Positions 17,533 to 26,797 of a stretch of 64,000 nucleotides of DNA are shown here, one piece after another; within the stretch, counting starts at the first letter, position 1; each line of letters opens with the position of its first letter. The notes under the pieces are model-generated. The model searched no databases. It was not told the DNA's origin and worked only from the letters and a program-made list of their open reading frames with translations. A program made the position numbers and the translations under genes. Source of the stretch: Nitrogeniibacter sp050293885 (GTDB taxonomy: Bacteria; Pseudomonadota; Gammaproteobacteria; Burkholderiales; Rhodocyclaceae); contig JBNKNO010000001.1 of the NCBI GenBank assembly GCA_050293885.1, positions 169,414-233,413 on the forward strand, read 5' to 3'.

Positions 17533-18006
17533 TCAGGCGGCCTCGCCCTTGGCCTGAAGATAGCGCCGCGCACGTTCCTTGGCGGCGTGATAGTCCCCGT
17601 GGCCGATGTGAATGAGGTCGGCCAGCTTGCGCATCAAATGATTTTCGTGCGCGGCCAGGTGACCGTCAGCCAGCGCCACGCGCCACAGATACTCCATCAC
17701 GCGCAGCTTTCGCGCCAACGAAAACGCCTCGTTGATGCGCTGTGTGAATGCAAAGTAGCCCGGCGCTTCGCGCGCTTCAGCGGTGGCGTGTTCGACGAGG
17801 CGGTCGAGCTCGGGTTCGTCGAGTTCGAACTCGTGTCGCAAGGCGTTGCGCACGGTGTCGATCTCGTCTTCTCCGATGTCGCTGTCCGCGTGCATCATTT
17901 CTATCAGCAAGGCGGCGGTGGCCAATCTCAGGTCGTGCTCGTACGACGCCGATCCGTCGCTTTGTTCGGTCAGAGTCTTGAAGAACGATTGGAGAAAAGT
18001 CGGCAT
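17533..18006 (-). CDS. TerB-family protein
   Basis: Soluble all-helical protein of 157 residues similar to the TerB/tellurite-resistance-B fold. The two acidic metal-binding-like motifs typical of the fold are seen: HADSDIGEDE near residue 40 and ALADGHLAAHE near residue 117. The ATG at 18006 is preferred over an upstream in-frame start because the family begins with MPTFLQSFF-like sequence. No other ter genes are nearby, so tellurite resistance is not implied. Stand-alone TerB proteins are of unknown function. Confidence 0.8.
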   Translation of the reverse strand: MPTFLQSFFKTLTEQSDGSASYEHDLRLATAALLIEMMHADSDIGEDEIDTVRNALRHEFELDEPELDRLVEHATAEAREAPGYFAFTQRINEAFSLARKLRVMEYLWRVALADGHLAAHENHLMRKLADLIHIGHGDYHAAKERARRYLQAKGEAA

Positions 18007-18103
18007 GTCCGATTCCTGGCTGTTCGGCGTGCACCGGCGGGGGCAGCGCATGGAAGGTCAGAGTGTGCAATCACGCGCTTGTTCCGGCGGGCTCAAAACG
18101 CGT

Positions 18104-18128
18104 GCGGGCTGCCTCGACGACAGCCCGC
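18104..18128 (-). terminator. Probable ettA terminator
   Basis: GCGGGCTG, a 9-base loop, then CAGCCCGC form a perfect 8-bp stem. On the minus strand it is followed by ACGCGTTTTG, a weak T-tract, 17 bp after the ettA stop. Confidence 0.5.
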
Positions 18129-18144
18129 GCAGGTGAGGCGGTGT

Positions 18145-19809
<1,665 letters not shown>

Positions 19810-19904
19810 GGTGCTCGGTTGTGCTCTGATTGCTCGAAAGGCATGACTTTACCTGAGCCACTCGTGCGCAGGCCAATCGATGGGGACGAGCCGCGCGTCA
19901 CCCC

Positions 19905-19934
19905 AAAAAAGAGCGAGCACCCGCAGGTGCTCGC
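19905..19934 (-). terminator. Rho-independent terminator of the bactofilin gene
   Basis: GCGAGCACC-cgca-GGTGCTCGC is a perfect 9-bp stem with a 4-base loop, followed on the minus strand by TCTTTTTT. It lies 36 bp after the bactofilin stop and upstream of ettA. A strong intrinsic terminator. Confidence 0.88.
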
Positions 19935-19969
19935 AAATAGTGCAGAAGAGCGGATGAAAGTGGGTGGGG

Positions 19970-20623
19970 TCAGTTGCTGCTGGCCACAAGCGGCTTGATG
20001 TTGTCGTGCTGGGCGCTTTGCGCGTCCTTGGACGAGGTCGTCTTGCTGCTGTTTGCCGATGTCAGCGATTGCACGTCGCCAGAAACCTCACCGCCTTCTT
20101 CAATGAGGATCTTGCCGTAGCGGATGGTGCCACTGACCCGTCCCGTGGCATGGATGATGAGTTGTTCGCGCGCGGTCAGGTCGCCGTCGAAGTTGCCGTG
20201 AATCTCGGCCACATCGATGCCCACCTTGCCGGAGAAGGATCCGTTCTCGGCAATGCGAATGACGCGGCTGTCCATGGTGGCTTCAACCCGGCCTTCGACC
20301 ACCAGCGTGTCGCAATCGAGAATCTCTGCGCCGCGCAGCTTCACGTCCGGGCCGACGATCAGGCAACTGCCCCCGTCTTTGGCCGTCGGCGTCTTCGCCG
20401 GGGTGTCTTGTTTCATCGTGGCGGTGGACTGATCGGGTGTTGCGGGCGTGTCGAATTGGCTGCGCATGTTGGCTCCAAAGGTTCCGGGGCGGGGTGTCGG
20501 ACGGGACAGCGGCGAGGCTGGGGTCGGGGCAGGACTCGTTGTCGGTGATTTGACCGGGTTCAACCCGTTCTGAGGTGGCGTTGCTTCCTGGCGTTTGTGA
20601 AACAAACTGGACTTGTTGAACAT
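19970..20623 (-). CDS. Bactofilin (polymer-forming cytoskeletal protein)
   Basis: Bactofilin of 217 residues. A proline/threonine-rich flexible N-terminal tail (about 1-85) precedes the beta-helical DUF583 core (about 88-190) made of repeating hydrophobic-glycine turns such as CLIVGPDVKLRGAEI, VVEGRVEATM and KVGIDVAEIHGNFDGDL. A serine/lysine-rich C-terminal tail follows. Bactofilins form nucleotide-free filaments that scaffold cell-wall enzymes, stalks or polar complexes. The start is supported by AAGGAG six bases upstream. It is a single-gene unit with its own terminator and a strong sigma-54 promoter, divergent from the GlrK-type kinase gene; control by that system is inferred. Confidence 0.93.
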   Translation of the reverse strand: MFNKSSLFHKRQEATPPQNGLNPVKSPTTSPAPTPASPLSRPTPRPGTFGANMRSQFDTPATPDQSTATMKQDTPAKTPTAKDGGSCLIVGPDVKLRGAEILDCDTLVVEGRVEATMDSRVIRIAENGSFSGKVGIDVAEIHGNFDGDLTAREQLIIHATGRVSGTIRYGKILIEEGGEVSGDVQSLTSANSSKTTSSKDAQSAQHDNIKPLVASSN

Positions 20624-20680
20624 GGCATCTCCTTGCAGTCGAACTCAGGCCGGGCACTTCCCGTCGCTGCGGGGGCATTC

Positions 20681-20695
20681 GCAAGGGGCGTGCCA
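20681..20695 (-). promoter_or_regulatory. Sigma-54 promoter of the bactofilin gene
   Basis: On the minus strand TGGCACG-CCCC-TTGC matches the sigma-54 -24/-12 consensus at every defined position, with the correct 10 bp between GG and GC. The predicted transcription start is near 20669, giving a 5' leader of about 46 bases before the ATG at 20623. Confidence 0.88.
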
Positions 20696-20770
20696 ATCAC
20701 GCAAAAACGCACTGACGGTGCGGTGTGGCGTCACGGTGGCGATGTGTCGGTGATGTTTTCGGGCGGCATT

Positions 20771-20788
20771 TGTCGTTCATAGGCGACA
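20771..20788. promoter_or_regulatory. GlrR/QseF-like activator site A
   Basis: TGTC, ten bases, GACA is an exact match to the TGTC-N10-GACA pattern known for GlrR sites upstream of Escherichia coli glmY. Its centre is about 110 bp upstream of the predicted bactofilin start site, a normal distance for a sigma-54 enhancer. Confidence 0.65.
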
Positions 20789-20837
20789 CGATTACGCGGG
20801 CATGCCGTCAAGCGATTGAAATCATGATGAAACATGG

Positions 20838-20855
20838 CGTCGCCAAAAGGCGACG
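20838..20855. promoter_or_regulatory. GlrR/QseF-like activator site B
   Basis: CGTC, ten bases, GACG is a perfect 7-4-7 inverted repeat (CGTCGCC-aaaa-GGCGACG) that differs from TGTC-N10-GACA by one base in each half. It is 67 bp from site A, centre to centre. Confidence 0.5.
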
Positions 20856-20920
20856 TTTTGATTGCCGGTGGCGGCACCAAACGCGCGGCACTTGCATTTG
20901 CTTACCGCGTCAATCGCTGG

Positions 20921-20938
20921 TGTCGCCTAAAGTTGATG
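20921..20938. promoter_or_regulatory. Possible weaker GlrR-like site C
   Basis: TGTC, ten bases, GATG has a perfect left half and two matching bases in the right half. It lies just before the glrK start, 83 bp from site B. Weak on its own and listed only because of the series. Confidence 0.25.
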
Positions 20939-20962
20939 CCCATCCAATGCCTGTGTTTTTGC

Positions 20963-22369
20963 ATGTTTTCACGCATGTCGTTCCGGCAGATATTGTTCGC
21001 CGGATTCTTGCTGATCGCCGTCGTTCTGGGGGCTGCCGCCGTTCAGGGCTTGCGCCTGCTCGAAGGCTTTGCCGTCGAGAGCCGGGTTGGCGCGCAGACC
21101 GCCATCGGGCTGACGACCGCCGCGCAACAACTGGCTGAGCGCACCGTCGACATGGAGCGCAGCGCACGACAATACCGGGTGCTTGAAGCGCCGGCGCTCA
21201 AGACACGTTTCCTTGAGCAACGGCGTGACGCCGAAAAAGCGCTGAGCGCCTTTTCGCGCGTGGCTCCGAGCACGCTCGGGGGCGTCGCCGACACTTGGCG
21301 TACCGCGGCCAGACAGGCCGAAGCCGCCCTCGAGCGCCCCGGTGGTGATGCCGAGTTGCGCGACGCGCTCGGGCGTATGCATGCCCTCAATGATCGACTC
21401 AGCGTCGAAGCGCGTCGATGGGTGTCGCGCCAAAACGCCGCCTTGCTCAACGCGCTGGAAACCAATCGCCTGCGGCTGGCCTGGCAGGTGACGCTTGCGG
21501 TGGGGGTGGCGGCCACGCTCGCCGCAATGTTCGGGTGGCTGCTTGCCCGTCCGGTAAAGCAGATCGAGCGGGGTATCGAGCAGCTGGGGGATTGTCGGCT
21601 CGAACAAGCCATCGAGGTCTCGGGGCCGGTGGATTTGCGTCAGGTAGGCCAGCGCCTGGACTGGCTGCGCCAGCGCCTGACTGAGCTCGAAGCCGATCGC
21701 GTGCGCATGCTGCGGCATGTCTCCCACGAGCTCAAGACCCCGCTTGCCGCGCTGCGCGAGGGCGTCGCGCTGCTGACGGATGAGGTGGCCGGGCCGCTGG
21801 TGCCGGCGCAGCGCGAGGTGGTCGACATCCTCAATGACAATGTGCATGTGCTGCAGGGGCGGATCGAGGACCTGCTCGGCTTCAATGCCGCGGTGTTCGA
21901 CGCCCGCCGACTGCATCGCGAGGACATCCGTCTGCGCGATCTGCTCTCGCGCATCGTCGAGAGTCAGCGGCTGCAGGCACAGTCCCACAATGTCAGCATC
22001 GTGCTCGATGCGGCGCCGGTGTTTGTCGATGTCGATGCGGAGAAACTCGCGGTGGCGGTGGGCAACCTGTTGGCGAACGCGATTTCGTTCAGCCCACCGG
22101 GTTCGGTCGTCACGCTGCGCGCGACGCGTGCGGGAGAGTATGTGCATATCGACTGTGAAGATCGTGGTCCCGGCGTTGCCATCGAGGACGCCGGCCGCAT
22201 CTTCGATCCGTTCTTCCAGGGGCGCCGCCAGCCCGAGAAAGCGCGCGATGGCTCCGGCGTGGGCTTGTCGATCGTGCGCGAATACATCCAGGCACACGGG
22301 GGCCGTGTCAGCCTTGTTTCGGGCGAAGGCGGCGCCCACTTCCGAATCGAACTTCCCTTGGCTGCCTGA
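20963..22369 (+). CDS. glrK: Sensor histidine kinase, GlrK/QseE type
   Basis: Membrane sensor kinase of about 468 residues. First helix (FAGFLLIAVVLGAAAVQGL), then a periplasmic helical domain with the GlrK-like segment TVDMERSARQYRVLE, second helix near 180-200, HAMP, HisKA with H-box LRHVSHELKTPLAALREG, and HATPase_c with N-box NLLANAISFSPPG, CEDRGPGV and GSGVGLSIV. It should phosphorylate the GlrR-type regulator two genes downstream. The frame is open from 20834, but homologues begin close to the first helix, so ATG 20963 (or 20975) is preferred; no good ribosome site is visible. Order glrK-qseG-glrR matches enterobacterial glrK-yfhG-glrR. The stimulus is unknown; envelope stress and host signals have been proposed for relatives. 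Confidence 0.88.
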   Translation: MFSRMSFRQILFAGFLLIAVVLGAAAVQGLRLLEGFAVESRVGAQTAIGLTTAAQQLAERTVDMERSARQYRVLEAPALKTRFLEQRRDAEKALSAFSRVAPSTLGGVADTWRTAARQAEAALERPGGDAELRDALGRMHALNDRLSVEARRWVSRQNAALLNALETNRLRLAWQVTLAVGVAATLAAMFGWLLARPVKQIERGIEQLGDCRLEQAIEVSGPVDLRQVGQRLDWLRQRLTELEADRVRMLRHVSHELKTPLAALREGVALLTDEVAGPLVPAQREVVDILNDNVHVLQGRIEDLLGFNAAVFDARRLHREDIRLRDLLSRIVESQRLQAQSHNVSIVLDAAPVFVDVDAEKLAVAVGNLLANAISFSPPGSVVTLRATRAGEYVHIDCEDRGPGVAIEDAGRIFDPFFQGRRQPEKARDGSGVGLSIVREYIQAHGGRVSLVSGEGGAHFRIELPLAA

Positions 22370-22374
22370 CTTTC

Positions 22375-22911
22375 ATGATCCATCGATTGATTTCCCTTCG
22401 CGCGCTGGTCGCGGTGTCTGCTCTGCTGTTGCTTGCCGGGTGTCAGCACTTCATGTACTCGCCAGTGCGCACCGAGGTGCGTTCCGACGATGTGGCGCTG
22501 CGCGCCGTTCTGGCCTACGCCCGCGAACAGGCGGCGCTCGACGCGAGCGCACGCGCTGCCCAGATCAAGGCGCTGGAGCATGAGAAGCCAACGCCGATCG
22601 GGCTCATGAAGCTGGCCGTGATTCACGGGCAGAACCGCGACGAGTCCGATCCGGCGAAGGGCGCGGGCGTGCTCGAAAAGGTGCTCGACGACAATTCGCC
22701 CGATGCGGCGATCTTTCATCCGTTGGCCCGGATCCTGCATGCCCAGTACCTGGCGCGCGTTCGCCTGGCGGGGCAGAACGAACGACTGCTCAAGGAATTC
22801 CACGAAGCGCGCGACCAGATGGACATCCTGCAACAGAAACTCGACGCGCTGACCGACATCGAGCGTAGCCTGCCCGCGCCAACCAGCCGTCCCACGGAGT
22901 CGACCCGATGA
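22375..22911 (+). CDS. qseG: QseG/YfhG-like outer-membrane lipoprotein
   Basis: Lipoprotein of 178 residues. A hydrophobic signal ends in the lipobox LLAGC, with the acylated cysteine near residue 21. The rest is alpha-helical with a predicted coiled coil near the C terminus (HEARDQMDILQQKLDALTDIERSL). In Escherichia coli the product of the gene in this position (QseG/YfhG) contacts the kinase QseE/GlrK in the periplasm and modulates it. Sequence identity over such distance is low, so the name rests on size, lipobox, coiled coil and gene order. The stop overlaps the start of the next gene by 4 bases. Confidence 0.8.
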   Translation: MIHRLISLRALVAVSALLLLAGCQHFMYSPVRTEVRSDDVALRAVLAYAREQAALDASARAAQIKALEHEKPTPIGLMKLAVIHGQNRDESDPAKGAGVLEKVLDDNSPDAAIFHPLARILHAQYLARVRLAGQNERLLKEFHEARDQMDILQQKLDALTDIERSLPAPTSRPTESTR

Positions 22912-24323
22912 GCCTCGCTCGCCTTGCCAGCCCCCCACACCCCGCACCCCGTCTGCTGTTGGTGGACGATGATCCCGATCTTCTTCGCTTGCTTTCGATT
23001 CGGCTCGAAGCGAGTGGATACGTTGTCGATGCGGTGGATTCGGCCGAATCGGCCCTCTCGCACATGGCCGTGGTCACGCCGGAGCTGGTGATCAGCGACG
23101 TGCGTCTGCCGGGGCGCGATGGTCTGGCCTTGTTCGATGAAATCCGCAACACCCATCCGGGTTTGCCGGTGATCCTGCTCACCGCCCATGGCAGTATTCC
23201 GGACGCGGTCGAAGCCACGGCTCGCGGGGTGTTCGACTACCTCACCAAGCCGTTCGACAGCCGCGTGCTGCTCGACAAGGTGAGCAAGGCGCTGGAAGTG
23301 TCCGCCCCCGCGTGTTCGCAGGCCAGACAGGATCAGGCCGGTTGGCGCGCCGAGATCGTCAGCCGCAGCGCGCGCATGGCCGAGGTGCTCGAAGAAGCGC
23401 GCCTGGTGGCCGCCAGCGATGCCAGCGTGCTCATTCGCGGTGCCAGCGGGGCGGGCAAGGAGTTGCTCGCGCGCGCCATCCATCGTGCCAGCCGACGTGC
23501 GGACAAACCTTTCGTGGCGATCAATTGCGGCGCCATTCCCGAGCCCTTGCTCGAATCGGAGTTGTTCGGCCATGTGAAGGGCGCCTTTACCGGCGCCGCC
23601 ACGGCCCACGAGGGGCTGTTTCTGAGTGCCGATGGCGGCACGCTGTTTCTCGACGAGATTGGCGACATGCCACTGCCGCTGCAGGTCAAGCTGCTGCGGG
23701 TGTTGCAGGAGCGCGCGGTGCGCCCGGTGGGTGCCACGCGGGCGCGGCCGGTGGATGTGCGCATCATCTCCGCCACCCATCGCGACCTCGAGGCCGCCTT
23801 GCCCGAAGGCAGCTTCCGCGAGGATCTGTACTACCGGCTCAACGTCGTGCGCCTGACGCTGCCGTCGCTGCAGGAACGGCGCGAGGATATCCCGCTGCTG
23901 GCGCGTCATTTCATGCAGGGTCTGGCGAACAAATACGGCAAGACCATTCACGGTTTCGCGCCCGAGGCACTGGAGCTGCTGGCCAATGCACAGTGGCCCG
24001 GCAACGTGCGCCAGCTTTACAACGTGGTCGAGCAGGTGTGTGCGCTCACCACCACGCCGCTGGTGCCGGTCACGCTGGTGCAGCGGGCCTTGCGTGCGCC
24101 GAGTGCGGAAATCCTGACATACGCTGAAGCCAAGCAGCGTTTCGAGCGCGATTACCTCGTCCATCTGCTCAAGCTGACGGGGGGCAACGTCACCGACGCG
24201 GCGCGGTTGGCGGACCGCAATCGCACCGAGTTCTATCGCTTGCTGCAACGTCATGCGCTCACGCCGGCCATGTTCCGCGAAGACGATCAGCCCAATCTCG
24301 TCGCCGTTTCGGGACGCGTGTAA
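22908..24323 (+). CDS. glrR: Sigma-54-dependent response regulator, GlrR/QseF type
   Basis: NtrC-family enhancer-binding regulator of 471 residues. Receiver at about 15-130 with phospho-acceptor in VISDVRLPGRDG; AAA+ domain at about 150-385 with Walker A GASGAGKE, the sigma-54-contacting GAFTGA loop and Walker B GGTLFLDEI; a C-terminal Fis-type HTH (GNVTDAARLADRNRTEFYRLL). The intact GAFTGA loop implies direct activation of sigma-54 RNA polymerase. Two sigma-54 promoters with TGTC-N10-GACA-type sites flank the operon and are its most obvious targets. Translationally coupled to qseG. Confidence 0.92.
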   Translation: MSLARLASPPHPAPRLLLVDDDPDLLRLLSIRLEASGYVVDAVDSAESALSHMAVVTPELVISDVRLPGRDGLALFDEIRNTHPGLPVILLTAHGSIPDAVEATARGVFDYLTKPFDSRVLLDKVSKALEVSAPACSQARQDQAGWRAEIVSRSARMAEVLEEARLVAASDASVLIRGASGAGKELLARAIHRASRRADKPFVAINCGAIPEPLLESELFGHVKGAFTGAATAHEGLFLSADGGTLFLDEIGDMPLPLQVKLLRVLQERAVRPVGATRARPVDVRIISATHRDLEAALPEGSFREDLYYRLNVVRLTLPSLQERREDIPLLARHFMQGLANKYGKTIHGFAPEALELLANAQWPGNVRQLYNVVEQVCALTTTPLVPVTLVQRALRAPSAEILTYAEAKQRFERDYLVHLLKLTGGNVTDAARLADRNRTEFYRLLQRHALTPAMFREDDQPNLVAVSGRV

Positions 24324-24364
24324 GGCGCGTCGTTTCGCGAACTTTCGCTTTTTGCTCAATGATC

Positions 24365-24382
24365 TGTCGTGCCTGGGCGACG
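24365..24382. promoter_or_regulatory. GlrR/QseF-like activator site upstream of the BON gene
   Basis: TGTC, ten bases, GACG matches TGTC-N10-GACA at seven of eight defined positions. Its centre is about 119 bp before the predicted sigma-54 start of the BON gene, nearly the same distance as site A upstream of the bactofilin gene. Confidence 0.6.
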
Positions 24383-24466
24383 CAATCGCGGCTGCGTTGC
24401 CGCAATGCGTTCGCGAGACGCCGCACGCGCGCCGCAATCGCCTGATCTGGCGGCGTTTTATCAAGT

Positions 24467-24481
24467 TGGCATGGTCTCTGC
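24467..24481 (+). promoter_or_regulatory. Sigma-54 promoter of the BON-domain gene
   Basis: TGGCATG-gtct-CTGC, preceded by T and followed by T, fits YTGGCAYG-N4-YTGCT with exact GG/GC spacing. Predicted start near 24493, about 52 bases before the ATG at 24545. Confidence 0.8.
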
Positions 24482-24544
24482 TGAATGAGTCGCGTCGATG
24501 TCGTTTCAAACGGCACGGCGCTGAATGATTCACAGGAGACAGGA

Positions 24545-24883
24545 ATGAATAACCGATTGGCTTTTGCGGCTGTTCTCGCGACGACGGCGGTCGCTTTTGG
24601 TCTGGCGCAGCCGGTGTCGGCGGGTGAGTACAGCCACTTCTACCGCATGGCGATGAGCGAAGCGGCCGCCGATGCGGCCATCAAGGGCAAGGTGGAGGCA
24701 GCACTGGCCACCGAGCGCAGCCTGCATGGCATCGAGATTCTGGTCGACGTCAAAGGTGGCGTGATCCTGCTCAGTGGTGATGTCGATAGCGCCAGCCAGC
24801 GCGAGACCGCCGGTCGTCTGGCGGCGTCGGTCGAAGGCGTCAAGAAGGTGATGAACGAATTGATGGTCAGTCGTCACAGCTGA
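24545..24883 (+). CDS. Secreted BON-domain protein
   Basis: Periplasmic protein of 112 residues: Sec signal peptide (MNNRLAFAAVLATTAVAFG...VSAGE, cleavage near residue 27) followed by one BON domain (about 40-108) with the typical glycine strand VDVKGGVILLSGDVDS and the ending VEGVKKVMNELMV. BON domains bind phospholipid or envelope components, as in OsmY, and are common in envelope-stress proteins. Start chosen at 24545 because AGGAGACAGGA lies just upstream. It follows glrR but has its own sigma-54 promoter, so it is a likely target rather than an operon member. Confidence 0.88.
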   Translation: MNNRLAFAAVLATTAVAFGLAQPVSAGEYSHFYRMAMSEAAADAAIKGKVEAALATERSLHGIEILVDVKGGVILLSGDVDSASQRETAGRLAASVEGVKKVMNELMVSRHS

Positions 24884-24976
24884 CGACGTGTTCGGTTCGT
24901 CCCGATGAGCGCGTCGGCGTTCCCCCGCCTTGGCGGCGTGTTCATCGGGTTTTGACCGGGTCTCTACCGGTCGTGC

Positions 24977-25003
24977 AAAGCGCACACCCTGGGTGTGCGC
25001 TTT
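24977..25003. terminator. Large palindrome after the BON gene
   Basis: A 27-bp near-perfect palindrome: 13-base arms AAAGCGCACACCC and GGGTGTGCGCTTT around a single central T. It lies 94 bp after the BON stop. The arms begin with AAA and end with TTT, so it can act as a bidirectional terminator, though the T-tract is short. Confidence 0.6.
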
Positions 25004-25097
25004 GTGCGTCGGGCGCCCGGCCTTTGCGGTGTATCAAGCTTTGCGCGCGGTGGCGGCCGTATGCTGAATGAAGGTGGTGACGTGCGGAGCGCAGCGC

Positions 25098-26084
25098 ATG
25101 TTTGAAATCTTCGGAATCCTTGCCGATCGGGTGGTCTATTCGCTGCTCGGCCTGACGCCGGGCAGTCGGCTGGGCGGCGCGCTGCATTTCTTTGTCGAGG
25201 ACACCACCAAGATCTTCGCCCTGCTGGTGGTGATGATCTACGTGATCGCGCTGATACGCGCCTCCTTGAATGTCGAGCGAGTGCGTCAGTTCTTGTCCGG
25301 ACGGCATCGCGGTGTCGGCTATCTGCTCGGTTCCGCGTTCGGCGCCGTCACGCCGTTTTGTTCGTGCTCGAGCATTCCCGTGTTTCTCGGTTTCACCTCG
25401 GCCGGCATTCCGGTGGGGGTGACCATGGCCTTTCTGCTCACCTCGCCGCTCATCAACGAAGTGGCGGTGCTGCTGTTGCTCGGATTGCTGGGGTGGCAGG
25501 TGACGGCGCTGTACGTGCTCGTCGGCATGGGGGTGGGCGTGCTCGGCGGCGTGTTTCTCGACCAGATTCATGCCGAGCGCCTGCTCCAGCCCTTTGCCGC
25601 GCGTGCCTATAAGCAGGCACCCAATGCCGGGCGTGTGGCGACCGAAGTCGCCCGCCTGAGCCTTGCCGAGCGCCATGCCTTTGCCAAAGCCGAGTTGGCC
25701 GACATCTTCGGCCGGGTGTGGAAATGGGTGCTCATCGGCGTGGGCATCGGGGCCGGCCTGCACGGCTTCATCCCCGATGGCTGGCTCGAGGCGCATTTGG
25801 GGCAGGGGCAATGGTGGTCGGTGCCGGGGGCCGTGTTGCTGGGCATTCCGCTGTATTCGAACGCCACGGGGGTGATTCCGGTGATGGAGAGCTTGCTCAC
25901 CAAGGGCTTGCCGGTCGGCACGACGCTGGCGTTCTGCATGAGTACTGTGGCGGCCAGTCTGCCGGAGTTCATCTTGCTCAAGCAGGCCATGCAGATGCGC
26001 TTGCTGGCGATTCTGTTCGGCGTGCTGCTGGTGTCTTTTACGCTGGTGGGTTGGGTGCTGAATGTGTTGGCACCGGCTTTGTGA
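25098..26084 (+). CDS. Permease of the DUF318/ArsP-like family
   Basis: Integral membrane protein of about 328 residues with eight or more hydrophobic helices. The family hallmark TPFCSCSSIPVFLGF sits in a pore loop near residue 90, and a related motif (GIPLYSNATGVIPVMESLL) occurs in the second half, reflecting the internal duplication of the family. Members include organoarsenical exporters, but most, such as YraQ-like permeases, have unknown substrates. The ATG at 25098 is preferred to an upstream in-frame start. A small thioredoxin-like protein follows after 10 bp, a common partnership suggesting that the Cys pair of the loop undergoes thiol exchange. Confidence 0.85.
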   Translation: MFEIFGILADRVVYSLLGLTPGSRLGGALHFFVEDTTKIFALLVVMIYVIALIRASLNVERVRQFLSGRHRGVGYLLGSAFGAVTPFCSCSSIPVFLGFTSAGIPVGVTMAFLLTSPLINEVAVLLLLGLLGWQVTALYVLVGMGVGVLGGVFLDQIHAERLLQPFAARAYKQAPNAGRVATEVARLSLAERHAFAKAELADIFGRVWKWVLIGVGIGAGLHGFIPDGWLEAHLGQGQWWSVPGAVLLGIPLYSNATGVIPVMESLLTKGLPVGTTLAFCMSTVAASLPEFILLKQAMQMRLLAILFGVLLVSFTLVGWVLNVLAPAL

Positions 26085-26094
26085 GGAGAGTGAT

Positions 26095-26331
26095 GTGAAA
26101 ACGATATCCGTGCTCGGTTCGGGCTGCGCCAAGTGCGAGAAGACCGTCGAGTTGATCGAACAGACCGCCAAGGCGCTGGGCTGCGAGGTGCAGGTGAGCA
26201 AGGAAACCAACCCCGAAACCATCATGGCCTACGGTGTCATGAGTACGCCTGCGGTAGTGGTGGATGGCCGGCTTGTGCATAGCGGCTCGATGCCGCTTCG
26301 TGCCCAGATCGAGCAATGGCTATCGCAGTGA
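26095..26331 (+). CDS. Small thioredoxin-fold protein (redox-active disulfide type)
   Basis: Thioredoxin-like protein of 78 residues with active-site CxxC in GSGCAKCEKT near the N terminus and cis-Pro motif STPAVVVDG. GTG start at 26095 is preceded by GAGGAG at a good distance. It resembles the small redox-active disulfide protein family often encoded beside DUF318 permeases, as here. Probably cytoplasmic; partner and substrate are inferred only from gene order. Confidence 0.85.
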   Translation: MKTISVLGSGCAKCEKTVELIEQTAKALGCEVQVSKETNPETIMAYGVMSTPAVVVDGRLVHSGSMPLRAQIEQWLSQ

Positions 26332-26350
26332 TTCGCCCTCGCCAGCGGTG

Positions 26351-26623
26351 CTACAGGCAGCCGCGTGGCATCGGGTATTTGCGCGAAAAGGCCGTGTAGA
26401 TCTTGCGCAGTTCGCGCTCGCGATCGAGTCGCCCATTGCGGGCGGCTTTTTCAATCAGATCGCGGTGCATGTCGTGAATGACCAGAATGCCGCGTCGGTC
26501 GGCAACCAGATGATTGCCCAGTTCGGTCGCCACGACCTCGCTCAGGCTCTGGTGCTCGGCAATGATGTCGATGGTGGCGCGGTCCAGATCGATGAAATCC
26601 AGACAGTCGGTCAGGCTCAGCAT
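26351..26623 (-). CDS. Conserved hypothetical protein, 90 residues
   Basis: Small acidic/basic soluble protein of unknown function. Its ATG is preceded by a strong GTAGGAGGAG ribosome site on the minus strand, and codon use is like the neighbours, so it is probably real. Visible features: an N-terminal helix (LTDCLDFIDLDRATIDIIAEHQ), a central LVADRRGILVIHDMHRDLIEKA segment, and a basic C terminus. No domain recognised. It lies 174 bp downstream of the hydroquinone reductase gene and ends close to the permease-thioredoxin pair in convergent orientation. Confidence 0.7.
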   Translation of the reverse strand: MLSLTDCLDFIDLDRATIDIIAEHQSLSEVVATELGNHLVADRRGILVIHDMHRDLIEKAARNGRLDRERELRKIYTAFSRKYPMPRGCL

Positions 26624-26797
26624 GTCTCGCTCCTCCTACAAACCTCGACGCACGTGCGCAAAGCGTGCGTATTGTGCCGAAGTCCGGCCGGTTTTGCACC
26701 GGGACGAGGCCAAAGCGGGGCATTGTTTCGCATGTTTCGATCGCGCCAGTGGAAAAGGACTTGGTAACGCAAGTACCGTGCCGACGATGACCGTGCT

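Noticed and set aside
17533..18006. TerB-like gene as evidence for a tellurite-resistance cluster
   Set aside because: No terA, terC, terD, terE or terZ homologue is nearby; single TerB-fold genes are common and not tied to tellurite.
20886..20902. A plus-strand sigma-54-like sequence before glrK (GGCAC...TTTGCT)
   Set aside because: The distance between GG and GC is 11 instead of 10 bp, which sigma-54 does not tolerate well.
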